Notes under the pieces: generated by a model
The model's input: the letters and a program-made list of their open reading frames with translations, nothing else
The model's database searches: none
What the model was told of the DNA's origin: nothing
Shown: in pieces, positions 19,851 through 29,408 of the stretch
Layout: each line of letters opens with the position of its first letter
Numbering within the stretch: the first letter of the stretch is position 1
From: Methylobacterium sp. E-066
Lineage (GTDB): Bacteria > Pseudomonadota > Alphaproteobacteria > Rhizobiales > Beijerinckiaceae
Length of the DNA stretch: 64,000 nucleotides
Assembly: GCF_022829635.1 (NCBI RefSeq)
Contig: NZ_JAKSYO010000115.1
Coordinates: 96,367 to 160,366 of the forward strand
Direction: 5' to 3'
Made by a program: the position numbers and the translations under genes

Positions 19851-20645
19851 TTGAGCACCCTCACCCTGCGCGAAACGCCGCCCGAGCGGCTCGATTTCTT
19901 GAACATCAACCCGCTGGCGCTGAGCCGCCTGTCGCAGGCTGAGGCCGAGCGCCTGGAGGTCGGGACGACCCGCACCGGCGTGCGTCTCGGCGACTGCTTC
20001 TCGGTGTCGCTGGACGGCTCCGACACTCTGACCATCGCGGGCGGCCATGAGCGCCTCGACCGGGTCGGCGCTTCCCTGTCCGAGGGCGCGATCCGCGTCA
20101 CCGGCGATGTCGGCCAGCGCCTCGGCGAAGGCATGGCCGGCGGCAGCCTGACCGTGACCGGCCATGCCGGCCCCTATGCCGGCGCCGGCGCCACCGGCGG
20201 CACCATCACCGTCGACGGCGATGCCGGCGACTATGCCGGCGGGGCGGTCTACGCGGCCAAGGCCGGTCTCGACGGCGCGACGCTGATCATCCGCGGGACG
20301 GCCGGCGCCCATCTCGGCGATCGGATGCGGCGCGGAATCATCCTGGCCGGGCGGGCGGGGGCCTATGCCGGCTCCCGCATGATCGCCGGCACGCTGGCGG
20401 CGCTCGCGGTGGGCGACCATCCGGGCTACGGCATGCGCCGCGGTACCCTGCTGCTCGGTTCACACGGGCGGCTTTCGCCGACCTTCGTGGAGACCGGGAC
20501 GCACGACCTCGTGTTCCTGCGTCTCCTCGGCAAGACCCTGGCGGGCCTCAGTGCCGAGCATGCCGCGCTGCTCGACCGGCCGCTGCGGCGCTATTCCGGC
20601 GATCTCGCGACCATTGCCAAGGGTGAGATCTGGGTCGCGTCCTGA
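19851..20645 (+). CDS. fhcC: Formyltransferase/hydrolase complex subunit C
   Basis: 264 residues starting from a TTG at 19851, 3 bp after fhcD. The centre is built of glycine-rich repeats (GDVGQRLGEGMAGG, GHAGPYAGAGATGG, GDAGDYAGGAVYAA). This is the right-handed beta-helix seen in FmdC/FwdC and glutamate synthase C-terminal domains. It is the scaffold subunit of the Fhc complex and closes the operon. Confidence 0.95.
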   Translation: MSTLTLRETPPERLDFLNINPLALSRLSQAEAERLEVGTTRTGVRLGDCFSVSLDGSDTLTIAGGHERLDRVGASLSEGAIRVTGDVGQRLGEGMAGGSLTVTGHAGPYAGAGATGGTITVDGDAGDYAGGAVYAAKAGLDGATLIIRGTAGAHLGDRMRRGIILAGRAGAYAGSRMIAGTLAALAVGDHPGYGMRRGTLLLGSHGRLSPTFVETGTHDLVFLRLLGKTLAGLSAEHAALLDRPLRRYSGDLATIAKGEIWVAS

Positions 20646-20729
20646 CGCCGCCCTGGGCAGAGCGGCCGCGTGCGGCATATGCTCTGCCCAAGCCGGCCCG
20701 CACGAGGCCGGCAATCTGGGGAGACGCCC

Positions 20730-20936
20730 ATGCTCCTGCTTCTGTCGATCTGCCTCGTCGCCCAGCCCTCGACCTGCCGCGAGGACCGGATCGAGATGTC
20801 CTACGAGGGCTTGAACCCGTTCATCTGCCTGCGCCATTCGCAGAGCGCGCTGGCGACCTGGCAGGCGTCCCATCCGGACTGGCACGTCGAACGCTGGCGC
20901 TGCGCCGCGCGCGGCAGCGTGCCGAAGGATCTGTGA
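20730..20936 (+). CDS. Small secreted hypothetical protein with conserved cysteines
   Basis: 68 residues from the ATG at 20730, with a GGGGAGA ribosome site. The N-terminus (MLLLLSICLVAQPS) looks like a very short signal peptide. The rest has three cysteines, a CREDRIEMS block, NPFICLRHSQ and a W-rich end (WQASHPDWHVERWRC). The pattern resembles small uncharacterised alphaproteobacterial secreted proteins. It sits between fhcC and mxbD on the same strand, 47 bp ahead of mxbD, and may be cotranscribed with it. No function is known. Confidence 0.7.
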   Translation: MLLLLSICLVAQPSTCREDRIEMSYEGLNPFICLRHSQSALATWQASHPDWHVERWRCAARGSVPKDL

Positions 20937-20982
20937 GCGCGTCCCGCGATTGCGGGCGGAGGTTCTCGGCGGGGCGCAACCG

Positions 20983-22617
20983 ATGCGCTCGCTGAAGCTT
21001 CGCTTCGCGCTGCTGCTCGGTGGCACCGCCATCGTGGTGATGCTGGCGGCCATCGCGGCGCTGGCCTCGATCGCGGCCGCCGAGCGCACCGTCGACCGCA
21101 CCCTGGAGGCGCAGCGGCGCCTCGAATTGCTGGCCGAGTTGTCCGGCCGCCTGACCCAGTTCGGCTTGGCCGCGGTGGAGACCGTGGGCAATCCTGATGG
21201 GCAGCCCGAGGCCATGGCGATCGCGCGCGACAATGCCGACCGGGCCCTGGCCACGGTCGACGAGGCGCTGGCCAGGAGCTTTCCGCCGAGCGACGACCCG
21301 GCCGATCGCATGCAATACGCCGCACGCACACGCCCGATGGCGCAACTGCGCGCGGCCCGGGTCGTGCTCGACCGGCAGGTGGCCCGGATCAACCGGCAGA
21401 CCGAATCCGACAAGCGCCAGGATGCGATCAAGGGGGCGCTCAACGGTTTTGGGGCGATGACCGGCCAGCCGCTGTCGTTCCTGATCGAGGCCGAGCGGCG
21501 CAGCATGGCGCTCGGGTCCGAACAGGCCCGGGCCCTGTCGGCGCGCCTGCGCGTGGCCGCGGCGGCGGCGGTGGCGGCCGCCCTGGTTCTGCTGGCCGTG
21601 CTCTATCGCGGCGTCACCCGTCCGACCCTGGCCCGGATCGAGGAGGTCCGGCGCGCGGCGAGTGCCATCGGCCACGGGGCGCTCGACACGCGCCTCTCGG
21701 TGGCGACCCGGGACGAGCTCGGCCTGCTCATGACCAACGTCAACCGCATGGCCGCGCGGCTCGCCCGCCGGGAGTCGCGGGTCGCGGCCGACCGGGCGGC
21801 GCTGGAGGATACGGTGGCGGCCCGCACCGCCGATTTGCGTGCCGCCAATGCGCGGCTCGAAGCCGTCGATCGCTCGCGCCGGCGCTTCTTCGCCGATGTC
21901 AGCCACGAGCTGCGCACGCCGCTCACCGTCATCTTGGGCGAATGCGACCTAGCGCTCCGCGGTGCCTCCCGGGGCGCCGATCCGGGGCCGGTCTTCGCCA
22001 CGATCCGCAAGCGCGCGCAGCGGCTGAAACTGCGCGTCGAGGACCTGCTGCGCGTCGCCCGCTCCGAATCCGGCGAGATCGAATTCGACAAGCGTCCCCT
22101 CGGGCTCGCCTCGGTGCTGGCCGAAGCGGTCGACAACATGGCGTCCGAGGCCGCCCGCCGCCGGGTTGCCCTGAGCCTCGAGCCCGGCAGCCAGGACGTG
22201 GAATGCCTGGCCGACCGGGAGTGGATCCGCCAGACCGTCGAGAGCCTCGTGGACAACGCGCTGCGCCACGCCAAGGGCCTGAGCCGGGTCGAGGTCGCGC
22301 TGTCGGCCAAGCCAGGTGCCCTCGCCCGGATCACCGTGACCGATGACGGGCCGGGTTTCGGCGCCTCGGAGGCCGAGTTGTTCGAGCGTTTCCGGCGCGG
22401 GGCGGGGCCGAGCCCGGATGAGACCGGATTCGGCATCGGCCTCGCGCTGGCACGCTGGATCGTCGAGCAGCATGGCGGCACGATCCGCCTCGGCGCCGGT
22501 CCGGACGGGCGCGGCGCCCGGGTCAGCCTGGACATTCCGGCGCTCGATCCGGCATGGGAAACGGGCACGGCCGGGGATGCGGCCGGCGGCGCGCAGGTGA
22601 GGGAGTCGGCCGCATGA
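20983..22617 (+). CDS. mxbD: Sensor histidine kinase, MxbD
   Basis: 544 residues from the ATG at 20983. TM1 is at about residues 5-30 and TM2 around 195-215, with an extracytoplasmic helical domain between. HAMP follows, then HisKA with FFADVSHELRTPLTV (phosphoryl His) and a HATPase domain with SLVDNALRHA, DDGPGFGAS and FGIGLAL. Placement directly ahead of an OmpR-type regulator and pqqA matches mxbDM of Methylobacterium extorquens, which is required for methanol dehydrogenase expression. The kinase type is certain; the name rests on synteny. Stop and mxbM start overlap by 4 bp. Confidence 0.85.
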   Translation: MRSLKLRFALLLGGTAIVVMLAAIAALASIAAAERTVDRTLEAQRRLELLAELSGRLTQFGLAAVETVGNPDGQPEAMAIARDNADRALATVDEALARSFPPSDDPADRMQYAARTRPMAQLRAARVVLDRQVARINRQTESDKRQDAIKGALNGFGAMTGQPLSFLIEAERRSMALGSEQARALSARLRVAAAAAVAAALVLLAVLYRGVTRPTLARIEEVRRAASAIGHGALDTRLSVATRDELGLLMTNVNRMAARLARRESRVAADRAALEDTVAARTADLRAANARLEAVDRSRRRFFADVSHELRTPLTVILGECDLALRGASRGADPGPVFATIRKRAQRLKLRVEDLLRVARSESGEIEFDKRPLGLASVLAEAVDNMASEAARRRVALSLEPGSQDVECLADREWIRQTVESLVDNALRHAKGLSRVEVALSAKPGALARITVTDDGPGFGASEAELFERFRRGAGPSPDETGFGIGLALARWIVEQHGGTIRLGAGPDGRGARVSLDIPALDPAWETGTAGDAAGGAQVRESAA

Positions 22618-23318
22618 CGCGGATCCTGATCGTCGAGGATGATATCGACATCCGGGGCCTGTTGGCCCGCGGCCTGGAAGCCGAGGGGTTCGAGGTCGGC
22701 ACCGCGGCCTGCGTGGATGAGGCGCTGAAGGCCGCGCACGATCCGGCACCAAGTGCGGTTCTCCTCGACATCAACCTGCCCGACGGGTCAGGCCACGATG
22801 TCTGCCGGTCGCTGCGCGAGGGCGGCTTCCCGGGGGCGATCCTGTTCCTGTCCGCCCGCGACGAGATCCGCGACCGGGCCGAGGGGCTGGCGCTCGGCGC
22901 CGACGACTACATCATCAAGCCCTTCGTGTTCGACGAGTTGGTGGCGCGCCTGCGCACTCACCTGATGCGGCGCGAGCAGGCCGAGGCGCCGCGCTCGCGC
23001 ATCACCGCCGGCCGGCTCCTGCTCGATCTCGACACCCGCCAGGCGAGCTGCGGCGAGGCCAGCGCGCGGCTGACTCCGCGGGAGGCCGACCTGCTCGCCA
23101 TGCTGATGGAGAGCATCGGCAAGCCGGTGTCCCGGGCCGACATCTTCGACCGGCTCTGGGCCAGCCAGGGCGGCCTCTCGCTCAACGTGGTCGACGTCTA
23201 TATCGGCTATCTCCGCTCCAAGATGGCCGACTTCGTCCGCTACGGCGGGCCGGGATTGGTCACTGTCCGCGGCAAGGGCTTCATGCTGGAGCTGCGCGGT
23301 CCGGACTTCCGCCAATAA
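22614..23318 (+). CDS. mxbM: OmpR-family response regulator, MxbM
   Basis: 234 residues. The receiver domain has IVEDDID (acidic pocket), VLLDINLPDGSGH (phospho-acceptor Asp) and the LGADDYIIKPF lysine. The C-terminal winged helix includes LTPREADLLAML and VDVYIGYLRSKM, with a GKGFML end. It is cotranscribed and translationally coupled with mxbD. By synteny with M. extorquens it should regulate methanol oxidation genes, and its likely targets include the pqq and xox/mxa promoters. Confidence 0.85.
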   Translation: MTRILIVEDDIDIRGLLARGLEAEGFEVGTAACVDEALKAAHDPAPSAVLLDINLPDGSGHDVCRSLREGGFPGAILFLSARDEIRDRAEGLALGADDYIIKPFVFDELVARLRTHLMRREQAEAPRSRITAGRLLLDLDTRQASCGEASARLTPREADLLAMLMESIGKPVSRADIFDRLWASQGGLSLNVVDVYIGYLRSKMADFVRYGGPGLVTVRGKGFMLELRGPDFRQ

Positions 23319-23539
23319 ACGATTGTACTTAAGTCGAACCCGGTAACGTTTCTCGGACGTATCTGGGCTTTTAGGTGGAGTCTCACGAAAAATTTGGGAG
23401 GATCCGGCAAGTTAGTGCTTGAAGACCACCGCTGAATCGCCGATATCGAAGGCGCGCCGGAAACCAGAGCGCCATCAGTGTCTTAGAGGTTTCTTAGGAA
23501 CCCGTGACGCTCGGTGAGGAACCGCCAAGGAGAAACACC
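23319..23539 (+). promoter_or_regulatory. pqqA upstream region
   Basis: 221 bp with no gene, AT-richer than its neighbours. It should hold the pqqA promoter and any operator. A strong ribosome site (CAAGGAGAAACACC) precedes the pqqA ATG. No terminator for mxbM is clear. Confidence 0.55.
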
Positions 23540-23629
23540 ATGAAGTGGGCTGCCCCCGTTGTGTCCGAAATCTGCGTTGGCATGGAAGTGACGAGCTACG
23601 AGTCGGCCGAGATCGACACGTTCAACTGA
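23540..23629 (+). CDS. pqqA: PQQ precursor peptide PqqA
   Basis: 29 residues: MKWAAPVVSEICVGMEVTS followed by YESAEIDTFN. The invariant Glu-x-x-x-Tyr pair (E16 and Y20 within EVTSY) is the substrate that PqqE cross-links and that becomes pyrroloquinoline quinone. The perfect Shine-Dalgarno fits high expression. pqqB starts 50 bp downstream. I see no strong hairpin between pqqA and pqqB, though the pqqA message is known to be separately abundant in Methylobacterium. Confidence 0.98.
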   Translation: MKWAAPVVSEICVGMEVTSYESAEIDTFN

Positions 23630-23678
23630 GCGTCTCGCAACTAAGTTTCCAGCGGCCGGGGATCGCGGGAGCCGCACC

Positions 23679-24578
23679 ATGCGCATCGTGATCCTCGGCT
23701 CCGCGGCCGGCGGCGGCCTCCCGCAATGGAATTGCCGCTGCTCCAACTGCACCTTGGCGCGGTCCGAGCCCGACCGTGTGCGGCCGAGGACCCAGTCCAG
23801 CATCGCGGTCTCGGCGGACGGGTCCGACTGGCTGCTGATCAACGCGTCGCCGGACATCCGGCAACAGTTCTTCGACAATCCGCAGATGCACCCCCGCGAG
23901 GGCCTGCGCCACTCGCCGATCCGGTCCGTGCTCCTGACCAACGGGGACGTCGACCACGTGGCGGGTCTGCTGACCCTGCGCGAGGGCCAGCCCTACACGC
24001 TCTACGCGACCCGCGGCATCCTCGATTCCGTCAATTCCAACCGGGTGTTCGACGTGATGGCCGAGGGTGTCGTCGCCCGGCAGGCGGTTGCCATGGACCA
24101 GCGTTTCGAACCGCTGCCCGGCCTGTCCGTCACGCTGTTTGCTGTGCCCGGCAAGGTGCCGCTCTGGCTCGAAGACGAGACGATGGAGATCGGCGCCGAG
24201 ACCGAAACCACCGTGGGCGCCCTGATCGAGGCGAATGGCCGTCGCCTGGCCTACATCCCCGGCTGCGCCCGGGTGACGAACGGCCTGCGCGACCGGATCG
24301 CCGGCGTGGACGCTCTGCTGTTCGACGGCACCGTCCTGTACGACGACGACATGATCCGCGCCGGTGTCGGCACCAAAACCGGTTGGCGCATGGGCCATGT
24401 CCCGATGCGGGGCGAAAACGGTTCGATCGATGCGCTGGCCGGCACCGCCATCGGGCGTCGGGTCTTCGTCCACATCAACAACACCAACCCGGTCCTGGTC
24501 GAGGGCTCGCCCGAACGGGCCGATGTCGAGGCGGCGGGCTGGACCGTGGCGCATGACGGGCTGAGCCTGGCCCTCTGA
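23679..24578 (+). CDS. pqqB: PQQ biosynthesis protein PqqB
   Basis: 299 residues. The N-terminal ILGSAAGGGLPQWNCRCSNC is diagnostic, with the CxCxxC zinc site. Metallo-beta-lactamase fold features follow: LTNGDVDHVAGLL, IPGCARV, LLFDGTVLYDDD and MGHVPM. PqqB is an iron-dependent hydroxylase that acts on the Glu-Tyr intermediate. It is in the pqq operon and is followed by a 181-bp spacer before pqqCD. Confidence 0.98.
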   Translation: MRIVILGSAAGGGLPQWNCRCSNCTLARSEPDRVRPRTQSSIAVSADGSDWLLINASPDIRQQFFDNPQMHPREGLRHSPIRSVLLTNGDVDHVAGLLTLREGQPYTLYATRGILDSVNSNRVFDVMAEGVVARQAVAMDQRFEPLPGLSVTLFAVPGKVPLWLEDETMEIGAETETTVGALIEANGRRLAYIPGCARVTNGLRDRIAGVDALLFDGTVLYDDDMIRAGVGTKTGWRMGHVPMRGENGSIDALAGTAIGRRVFVHINNTNPVLVEGSPERADVEAAGWTVAHDGLSLAL

Positions 24579-24759
24579 GACATGTTCGACCGGCCGTTGG
24601 GTGCAGACCGCGCCGGCACTATATCGACTCCGAGCCCGGACATTCGCCCCGCCGGGGCCGCGTTCTGAAAGACGGTCTCCGGCTATCGGGACGAGGCTCT
24701 CAACGAGGGCGGGATCGGAGTACAGGAAACGCGACCCGAGAACGGATCCCGGAAACGCC

Positions 24760-25857
24760 ATGAACGCAGTCTTCCCGACCCCCTCGCCAACCCCCGACGC
24801 CGCCGACAGCCAGCGCCTTCTGAGCCCGGACGAGCTCGAGGCGGCTTTGCGCGACATCGGCGCGCGCCGGTACCACATCCTGCATCCGTTCCACCGGCTC
24901 CTGCACGACGGCAAGCTTTCGAAGGACCAGGTCCGGGCCTGGGCACTCAACCGATACTATTACCAGGCGATGATCCCGGTGAAGGACGCCGCCGTGCTCG
25001 CACGGATGACCGACGCGTCCCTGCGGCGGATCTGGCGTCAGCGCATCGTCGACCATGACGGCGACCATCCGGGCGACGGCGGCATCGAGCGCTGGCTGAA
25101 ACTGGCCGAAGGCGTCGGCTTCGATCGCGATTACGTGCTCTCGACCCGGGGCATCCTGTCGGCGACGAAGTTCTCCGTGGAGGCCTATGTCCATTTCGTC
25201 GCCGAGAAGAGCCTGCTGGAGGCGATCGCGTCGTCGCTGACCGAGATGTTCTCGCCGACCATCATTTCCGAGCGCGTCGCCGGGATGCTGAAGAACTACG
25301 ACTTCATCACGAAGGACACGCTCGCTTATTTCGACAAGCGCTTGACCCAGGCGCCGCGCGACGCCGACTTCGCCCTCGACTATGTGAAGACGCACGCGAC
25401 GACGCCCGAGCTGCAGCGCCAGGCCATGGACGCGCTGACCTTCAAGTGCAACGTGCTCTGGACGCAGCTCGACGCCCTGTACTTCGCCTATGTCGCCCCC
25501 GGGATGATCCCGCCGGATGCCTGGACACCGGGGACCGGCCTCGTCGCTGAGGCGCCGGCCCCTCAGGCGGGTGCCGGCGTGCGCAAGATGGTGGCGGACG
25601 ACCGGCCGCGCCTGCCGCGCGGCGTGCGGCTGCGTCATGACGAGACCCGCGGCAAACACGTCCTGCTCGCCCCCGAGCGGACTTTCGATCTCGACGACAA
25701 CGCCGTCGCGGTGCTGAAGCTCGTGGATGGCAACCGCACCGTCGCGGCGATCGCCGACGAGCTGGGCCGGACCTATGCGGCCGACCCGCGGGCCATCGAG
25801 GCCGACATCCTCGTGATGCTGGACGGCCTGGCGGAGAAACGGGTCCTGGAGCGATGA
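24760..25857 (+). CDS. pqqCD: PqqC-PqqD fusion protein
   Basis: 365 residues from the ATG at 24760. Residues ~20-250 are PqqC ([37 protein letters not shown]), the cofactor-less oxidase that closes the PQQ ring in the last step. Residues ~275-365 are PqqD ([45 protein letters not shown]), the chaperone that delivers PqqA to PqqE. This fusion is known from Methylobacterium. The stop overlaps pqqE by 4 bp. Confidence 0.97.
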   Translation: MNAVFPTPSPTPDAADSQRLLSPDELEAALRDIGARRYHILHPFHRLLHDGKLSKDQVRAWALNRYYYQAMIPVKDAAVLARMTDASLRRIWRQRIVDHDGDHPGDGGIERWLKLAEGVGFDRDYVLSTRGILSATKFSVEAYVHFVAEKSLLEAIASSLTEMFSPTIISERVAGMLKNYDFITKDTLAYFDKRLTQAPRDADFALDYVKTHATTPELQRQAMDALTFKCNVLWTQLDALYFAYVAPGMIPPDAWTPGTGLVAEAPAPQAGAGVRKMVADDRPRLPRGVRLRHDETRGKHVLLAPERTFDLDDNAVAVLKLVDGNRTVAAIADELGRTYAADPRAIEADILVMLDGLAEKRVLER

Positions 25858-26999
25858 ACGCACTGACGCCGAACCGGCCGGACGTGCCGGCGCCGGTGGG
25901 TCTGCTCGCGGAGCTGACCCATCGCTGCCCCCTGCGCTGTCCCTACTGCTCCAACCCGCTGGAGCTCGACCGCCGGTCCGGCGAGCTCGACACGGCGACG
26001 TGGCAGCGCGTCCTCACGGAGGCGTCGGGCCTCGGCGTCCTCCACGTCCACCTGTCGGGTGGCGAGCCGACGGCACGCAACGACATCGTCGAGATCACCA
26101 AGACCTGCGCGGATCTCGGCCTCTACTCGAACCTGATCACTTCCGGGGTCGGCGGTGCACTGGGCAAGCTCCAGGCGTTGTACGATGTCGGGCTCGACCA
26201 CGTGCAGCTCTCGGTCCAGGGTGTCGACGCCCAGAACGCCGAACGGATCGGCGGTTTGAAGAATGCGCAGCCGCAGAAATTCAAATTCGCCGCCAAGGTG
26301 GTCGAACTCGGGCTGCCGCTGACGCTGAATTCCGTGATCCACCGCGGCAACATCCACGAGGTCGAGGGCTTCATCGACCTGGCCGTGAAGATGGGCGCCA
26401 AGCGCCTCGAAGTGGCGCACACGCAGTATTACGGCTGGGCCTACGTCAACCGCGCCGCCCTGATGCCCGACAAGGCGCAGGTCGATGCTTCGATCCGGAT
26501 CGTCGAGGCGGCGCGCGAGCGGCTCAAGGGCCAACTCGTCATCGACCTCGTCGTGCCGGACTATTACGCGAAGTACCCGAAGGCCTGCGCCGGCGGCTGG
26601 GGCCGCAAGCTGATGAACGTCACGCCCCAGGGCAAGGTCCTGCCCTGTCACGCGGCCGAGACGATTCCAGGGCTGGAGTTCTGGCACGTCACCGAGCATT
26701 CGCTCGGCGAGATCTGGCGGGATTCGCCGGCCTTCACCGCCTATCGCGGCACCGACTGGATGCAGGAGCCCTGTCGCTCCTGTGATCGGCGCGAGAAGGA
26801 TTGGGGCGGCTGCCGCTGCCAGGCCCTGGCGCTGGCCGGCGATGCCGCGGCGACCGACCCCGCGTGCTCGCTCTCGCCGCTCCACGCCAAGGTGCGGGCG
26901 CTCGCCGTCGAAGAGGCGGCCGAGACCCCGCCGGATTATGTGTACCGGACGATCGGCAGCAACGTCCGGTCGCCGTTCAAGGAGGACGTCAACTCGTGA
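25854..26999 (+). CDS. pqqE: PqqA peptide cyclase, radical SAM enzyme PqqE
   Basis: 381 residues. [14 protein letters not shown] has the radical SAM CxxxCxxC cluster motif. The C-terminal SPASM region has Cys pairs in [27 protein letters not shown] and [10 protein letters not shown] for auxiliary FeS clusters. It forms the Glu-Tyr carbon-carbon bond in PqqA. It is translationally coupled to pqqCD upstream, and its stop overlaps the GTG of the next gene, so the operon continues past pqqE. Confidence 0.98.
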   Translation: MNALTPNRPDVPAPVGLLAELTHRCPLRCPYCSNPLELDRRSGELDTATWQRVLTEASGLGVLHVHLSGGEPTARNDIVEITKTCADLGLYSNLITSGVGGALGKLQALYDVGLDHVQLSVQGVDAQNAERIGGLKNAQPQKFKFAAKVVELGLPLTLNSVIHRGNIHEVEGFIDLAVKMGAKRLEVAHTQYYGWAYVNRAALMPDKAQVDASIRIVEAARERLKGQLVIDLVVPDYYAKYPKACAGGWGRKLMNVTPQGKVLPCHAAETIPGLEFWHVTEHSLGEIWRDSPAFTAYRGTDWMQEPCRSCDRREKDWGGCRCQALALAGDAAATDPACSLSPLHAKVRALAVEEAAETPPDYVYRTIGSNVRSPFKEDVNS

Positions 27000-27709
27000 A
27001 GCTTCTCGCCACGACAGCCGTCGCGCTGGTGCTGGCCGCGATGCCGGCGCTCGCCGAAGAGGCGCCCAAGCCCGCGGCTGCGGTCACCTCGGTCAATGCG
27101 GCGGCCCCGCCCAGTGCGGCCGACCTGCTGTTCGAGCAGCCGCACATGAAGAACGCGGGCCCCGGCTCGACGATCACTTACGATTATCTGCGCCGGTCCG
27201 GCATCGCCAAGGGACCGTTCGGACCGCCCCTGTCGGATACGGTCACGCTCACGCTGGAGCCCGGGAAGAGCCCGGAGGCCCGCGACATCCGCGTGGCCAT
27301 GTTCTCCGGCCTGAACCGCGTACCGGCCGGTCCGTTCGAGGACATGAGCGGCAACCCGGTGGTCTCGCTCTTCCTGGAGAACCACCTCCGGTCGCTGGCG
27401 AAGGTGCTGGAAGCCAATCCGCGCTACCTGAAGCTCGCGATCCGCAAGGGTCTGCGCGAGGCGGCGACCGTGACGCCGACCAAGGTTTCGGTGGGCGGGC
27501 GCGAGGTCGATGGCTGGCGGGTCGAGATCCAGCCCTTCGCCAAGGACGCCATGGAACAGCGCATGCGCGGCCTGGACAAGATGATCTACACCTTCATCAC
27601 CGCCCCGGAGGTACCCGGCGAGATCGTCTCCATCGAGGCGTCGTCGAAGAACGCCGAGGGCGGCGAATTGCTCGAGGAGAAGCTGAGCTATGATCAGAAA
27701 GCTGGCTGA
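26996..27709 (+). CDS. Unknown periplasmic protein coupled to pqqE
   Basis: 237 residues from a GTG at 26996, with a strong AAGGAGG site inside the end of pqqE. The N-terminus ([22 protein letters not shown]) is a clear Sec signal peptide. The mature protein is a mixed alpha/beta domain with no cysteines and no motif I recognise, containing [35 protein letters not shown] and a late [20 protein letters not shown]. The overlap with pqqE implies a role linked to PQQ or to PQQ-dependent methanol oxidation in the periplasm. That is inference from context only. Confidence 0.75.
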   Translation: MKLLATTAVALVLAAMPALAEEAPKPAAAVTSVNAAAPPSAADLLFEQPHMKNAGPGSTITYDYLRRSGIAKGPFGPPLSDTVTLTLEPGKSPEARDIRVAMFSGLNRVPAGPFEDMSGNPVVSLFLENHLRSLAKVLEANPRYLKLAIRKGLREAATVTPTKVSVGGREVDGWRVEIQPFAKDAMEQRMRGLDKMIYTFITAPEVPGEIVSIEASSKNAEGGELLEEKLSYDQKAG

Positions 27710-28052
27710 ACGCGGCGCGCTGGCCGCCCTCGCCCTCACCCTGTCGGGCTTGGCCGGCTGGGCAGCCGAGGATAACGATTATCCCACCGATGCGCGGGTC
27801 GATTACGTCTTCGGCTGCATGGCGGCCAACGGCCAGACCCGCGAGAGCATGCAGCGCTGCTCCTGCTCGCTCGACCAGCTCGCCGCGATCCTGCCCTACG
27901 ACAAGTACGTTCAGGCGAGCACGGTCCTGTCCATGCGCCAGGGCATCGGCAACCGCGCGAACGAGTTCAAGTCCACCAAGATCTTCGACGACAAGGTCGC
28001 GGATCTGCGCCGCGCCCAGGCCGAAGCCGAGATCCGCTGCTATCGCGGCTGA
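27690..28052 (+). CDS. Unknown small periplasmic four-cysteine protein
   Basis: 120 residues. A signal peptide ends near GWAAEDN. The mature part has four cysteines: FGCMAANG, then RCSCSLDQLA, then a last Cys three residues from the end. This spacing also appears in the protein at 56780-57145. The start lies 20 bp inside the previous gene, so it is the last member of the pqqCD-pqqE transcript. The even number of cysteines suggests disulfides or a redox or metal site. No function is known. Confidence 0.7.
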   Translation: MIRKLAERGALAALALTLSGLAGWAAEDNDYPTDARVDYVFGCMAANGQTRESMQRCSCSLDQLAAILPYDKYVQASTVLSMRQGIGNRANEFKSTKIFDDKVADLRRAQAEAEIRCYRG

Positions 28053-28059
28053 TGACCCA

Positions 28060-28108
28060 AAGCATGCTGCGGAACAGTGGAATTCGGTTTTCCGAAATCA
28101 GCATGCTT
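28060..28108. repeat. REP-like palindromic element
   Basis: AAGCATGCTG (28060-28069) and CAGCATGCTT (28099-28108) are perfect 10-bp arms, with an inner GGAA...TTCC pairing. The GGTTTTCCGAAAT core resembles common alphaproteobacterial extragenic palindromes. It fills the gap before folP and may end the pqq transcript. Confidence 0.65.
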
Positions 28109-28113
28109 CGGTG

Positions 28114-29028
28114 ATGACGGCCGGCGTTGCGCTGGCCCGTCGTTTCGATCACACCGGGTCCCGAACCGCACCCGCGAACGGGACCCGATCCGTGCCCCCC
28201 TCCCCCAGCCTGTCCGACCTGCTGCCCGGCCTCGGGGCCCGCACGCTGGTGATGGGCATCCTGAACGTCACGCCGGATTCCTTCTCGGACGGCGGCCTGT
28301 TCTCCGGCGAGGCCGAAGCCGTGTCGCGGGCTGAACGGCTGGTGGCCGAGGGTGCCGCAATCCTCGATATCGGCGGTGAATCGACCCGGCCCGGCCACGT
28401 TCCGGTGCCTGCCGAGGACGAGCAGGCCCGCGTCCTGCCGGTGATCCGGGCTCTGGCGCCCCGGCTTTCCGTGCCGATCTCGATCGACACCTACAAGGCG
28501 TCCACGGCCCGCCTCGCCCTCGAAGCCGGGGCCCGTATCGTCAACGATATCTGGGGCCTGCAGCGCGAGCCCGACATCGCCGCGGTCGCGGCCGCACATG
28601 GCGCCCCGGTGGTGATCATGCACAACCGCGAGACTATCGACGCGGAACTCGACATCGTCGCCGACATGCGGGCCTTCTTCGAGCGCTCCCTCGACATCGC
28701 CCGCCGCGCCGGCATCCCGGAGGGCGACATCGTGCTCGATCCGGGGGTGGGCTTCGGCAAGACCTGGTCGCAGCATCTGGAGGCGCTGCGGCGCCTGCCC
28801 GAGATCCGGGCTCTCGGCTTTCCGGTTCTGGTCGGCGTCTCGCGCAAGTCGCTGCTTGGGCGCCTGCACGACCGCGAGACCCGGCCCGCCGACCGGCTCT
28901 ACGGGTCGCTCGCCGCCCACGCCCTGGCGGCGACGCTGGGGGCCGACATCGTGCGGGTGCATGATGTCGCTGCCCATATCGACGCCATGCGGGTGGTCGA
29001 CGCCGTGATGCGGCTGGAGGCCCGATGA
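28114..29028 (+). CDS. folP: Dihydropteroate synthase
   Basis: 304 residues from the ATG at 28114; starting at GTG 28193 is also possible and would remove a disordered leader. MGILNVTPDSFSDGG is the pterin-binding signature and GGESTRPG the sulfonamide-site loop. VGVSRKSLLG carries the late active-site lysine. It condenses dihydropterin pyrophosphate with p-aminobenzoate in folate synthesis. folB and folK follow with 4-bp overlaps. Folate serves C1 assimilation here, in parallel with H4MPT. Confidence 0.95.
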   Translation: MTAGVALARRFDHTGSRTAPANGTRSVPPSPSLSDLLPGLGARTLVMGILNVTPDSFSDGGLFSGEAEAVSRAERLVAEGAAILDIGGESTRPGHVPVPAEDEQARVLPVIRALAPRLSVPISIDTYKASTARLALEAGARIVNDIWGLQREPDIAAVAAAHGAPVVIMHNRETIDAELDIVADMRAFFERSLDIARRAGIPEGDIVLDPGVGFGKTWSQHLEALRRLPEIRALGFPVLVGVSRKSLLGRLHDRETRPADRLYGSLAAHALAATLGADIVRVHDVAAHIDAMRVVDAVMRLEAR

Positions 29029-29408
29029 CCAGCCAGCTGGACCGGATCGAAGTCGCACGCATCGCGGTGTTCGGGCGCCACGGTTTGCTGCCCGAGGAGG
29101 CCGTGCTCGGCCAGCGCTTCTACATCTCGCTGGAGGCGGGGCTCGATCTCGCGCCGGCCGGCCGCTCCGACGATGTCGCCCATACGGTGAGCTACGCGGA
29201 CCTGACCCAGATCGCCGTCGAGATCGCCACCGAGCGCCGCTTCAACCTGATCGAGGCCCTGGCCGAGGCCATCGCCGCCACCATCCTCGATCGCTTCGCG
29301 CCCGTGGAAACGATCACGGTGCGGATCGACAAGCCGAGCGCGCCGGTTCCGGCGATCCTCGACGGGGTCAGCGTCGCGATCACGCGTCGGCGGGAACAGC
29401 GCGCGTGA
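29025..29408 (+). CDS. folB: Dihydroneopterin aldolase
   Basis: 127 residues. GRHGLLPEEAVLGQRFYISLEAGLDL and VSYADLTQIAVEIATERRFNLIEALAEAIA are the FolB pattern, with the catalytic glutamate and lysine regions. It cleaves dihydroneopterin to 6-hydroxymethyl-dihydropterin, upstream of FolK and FolP. Its start overlaps folP and its stop overlaps the GTG of folK, giving a tight three-gene folate operon. Confidence 0.94.
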   Translation: MTSQLDRIEVARIAVFGRHGLLPEEAVLGQRFYISLEAGLDLAPAGRSDDVAHTVSYADLTQIAVEIATERRFNLIEALAEAIAATILDRFAPVETITVRIDKPSAPVPAILDGVSVAITRRREQRA

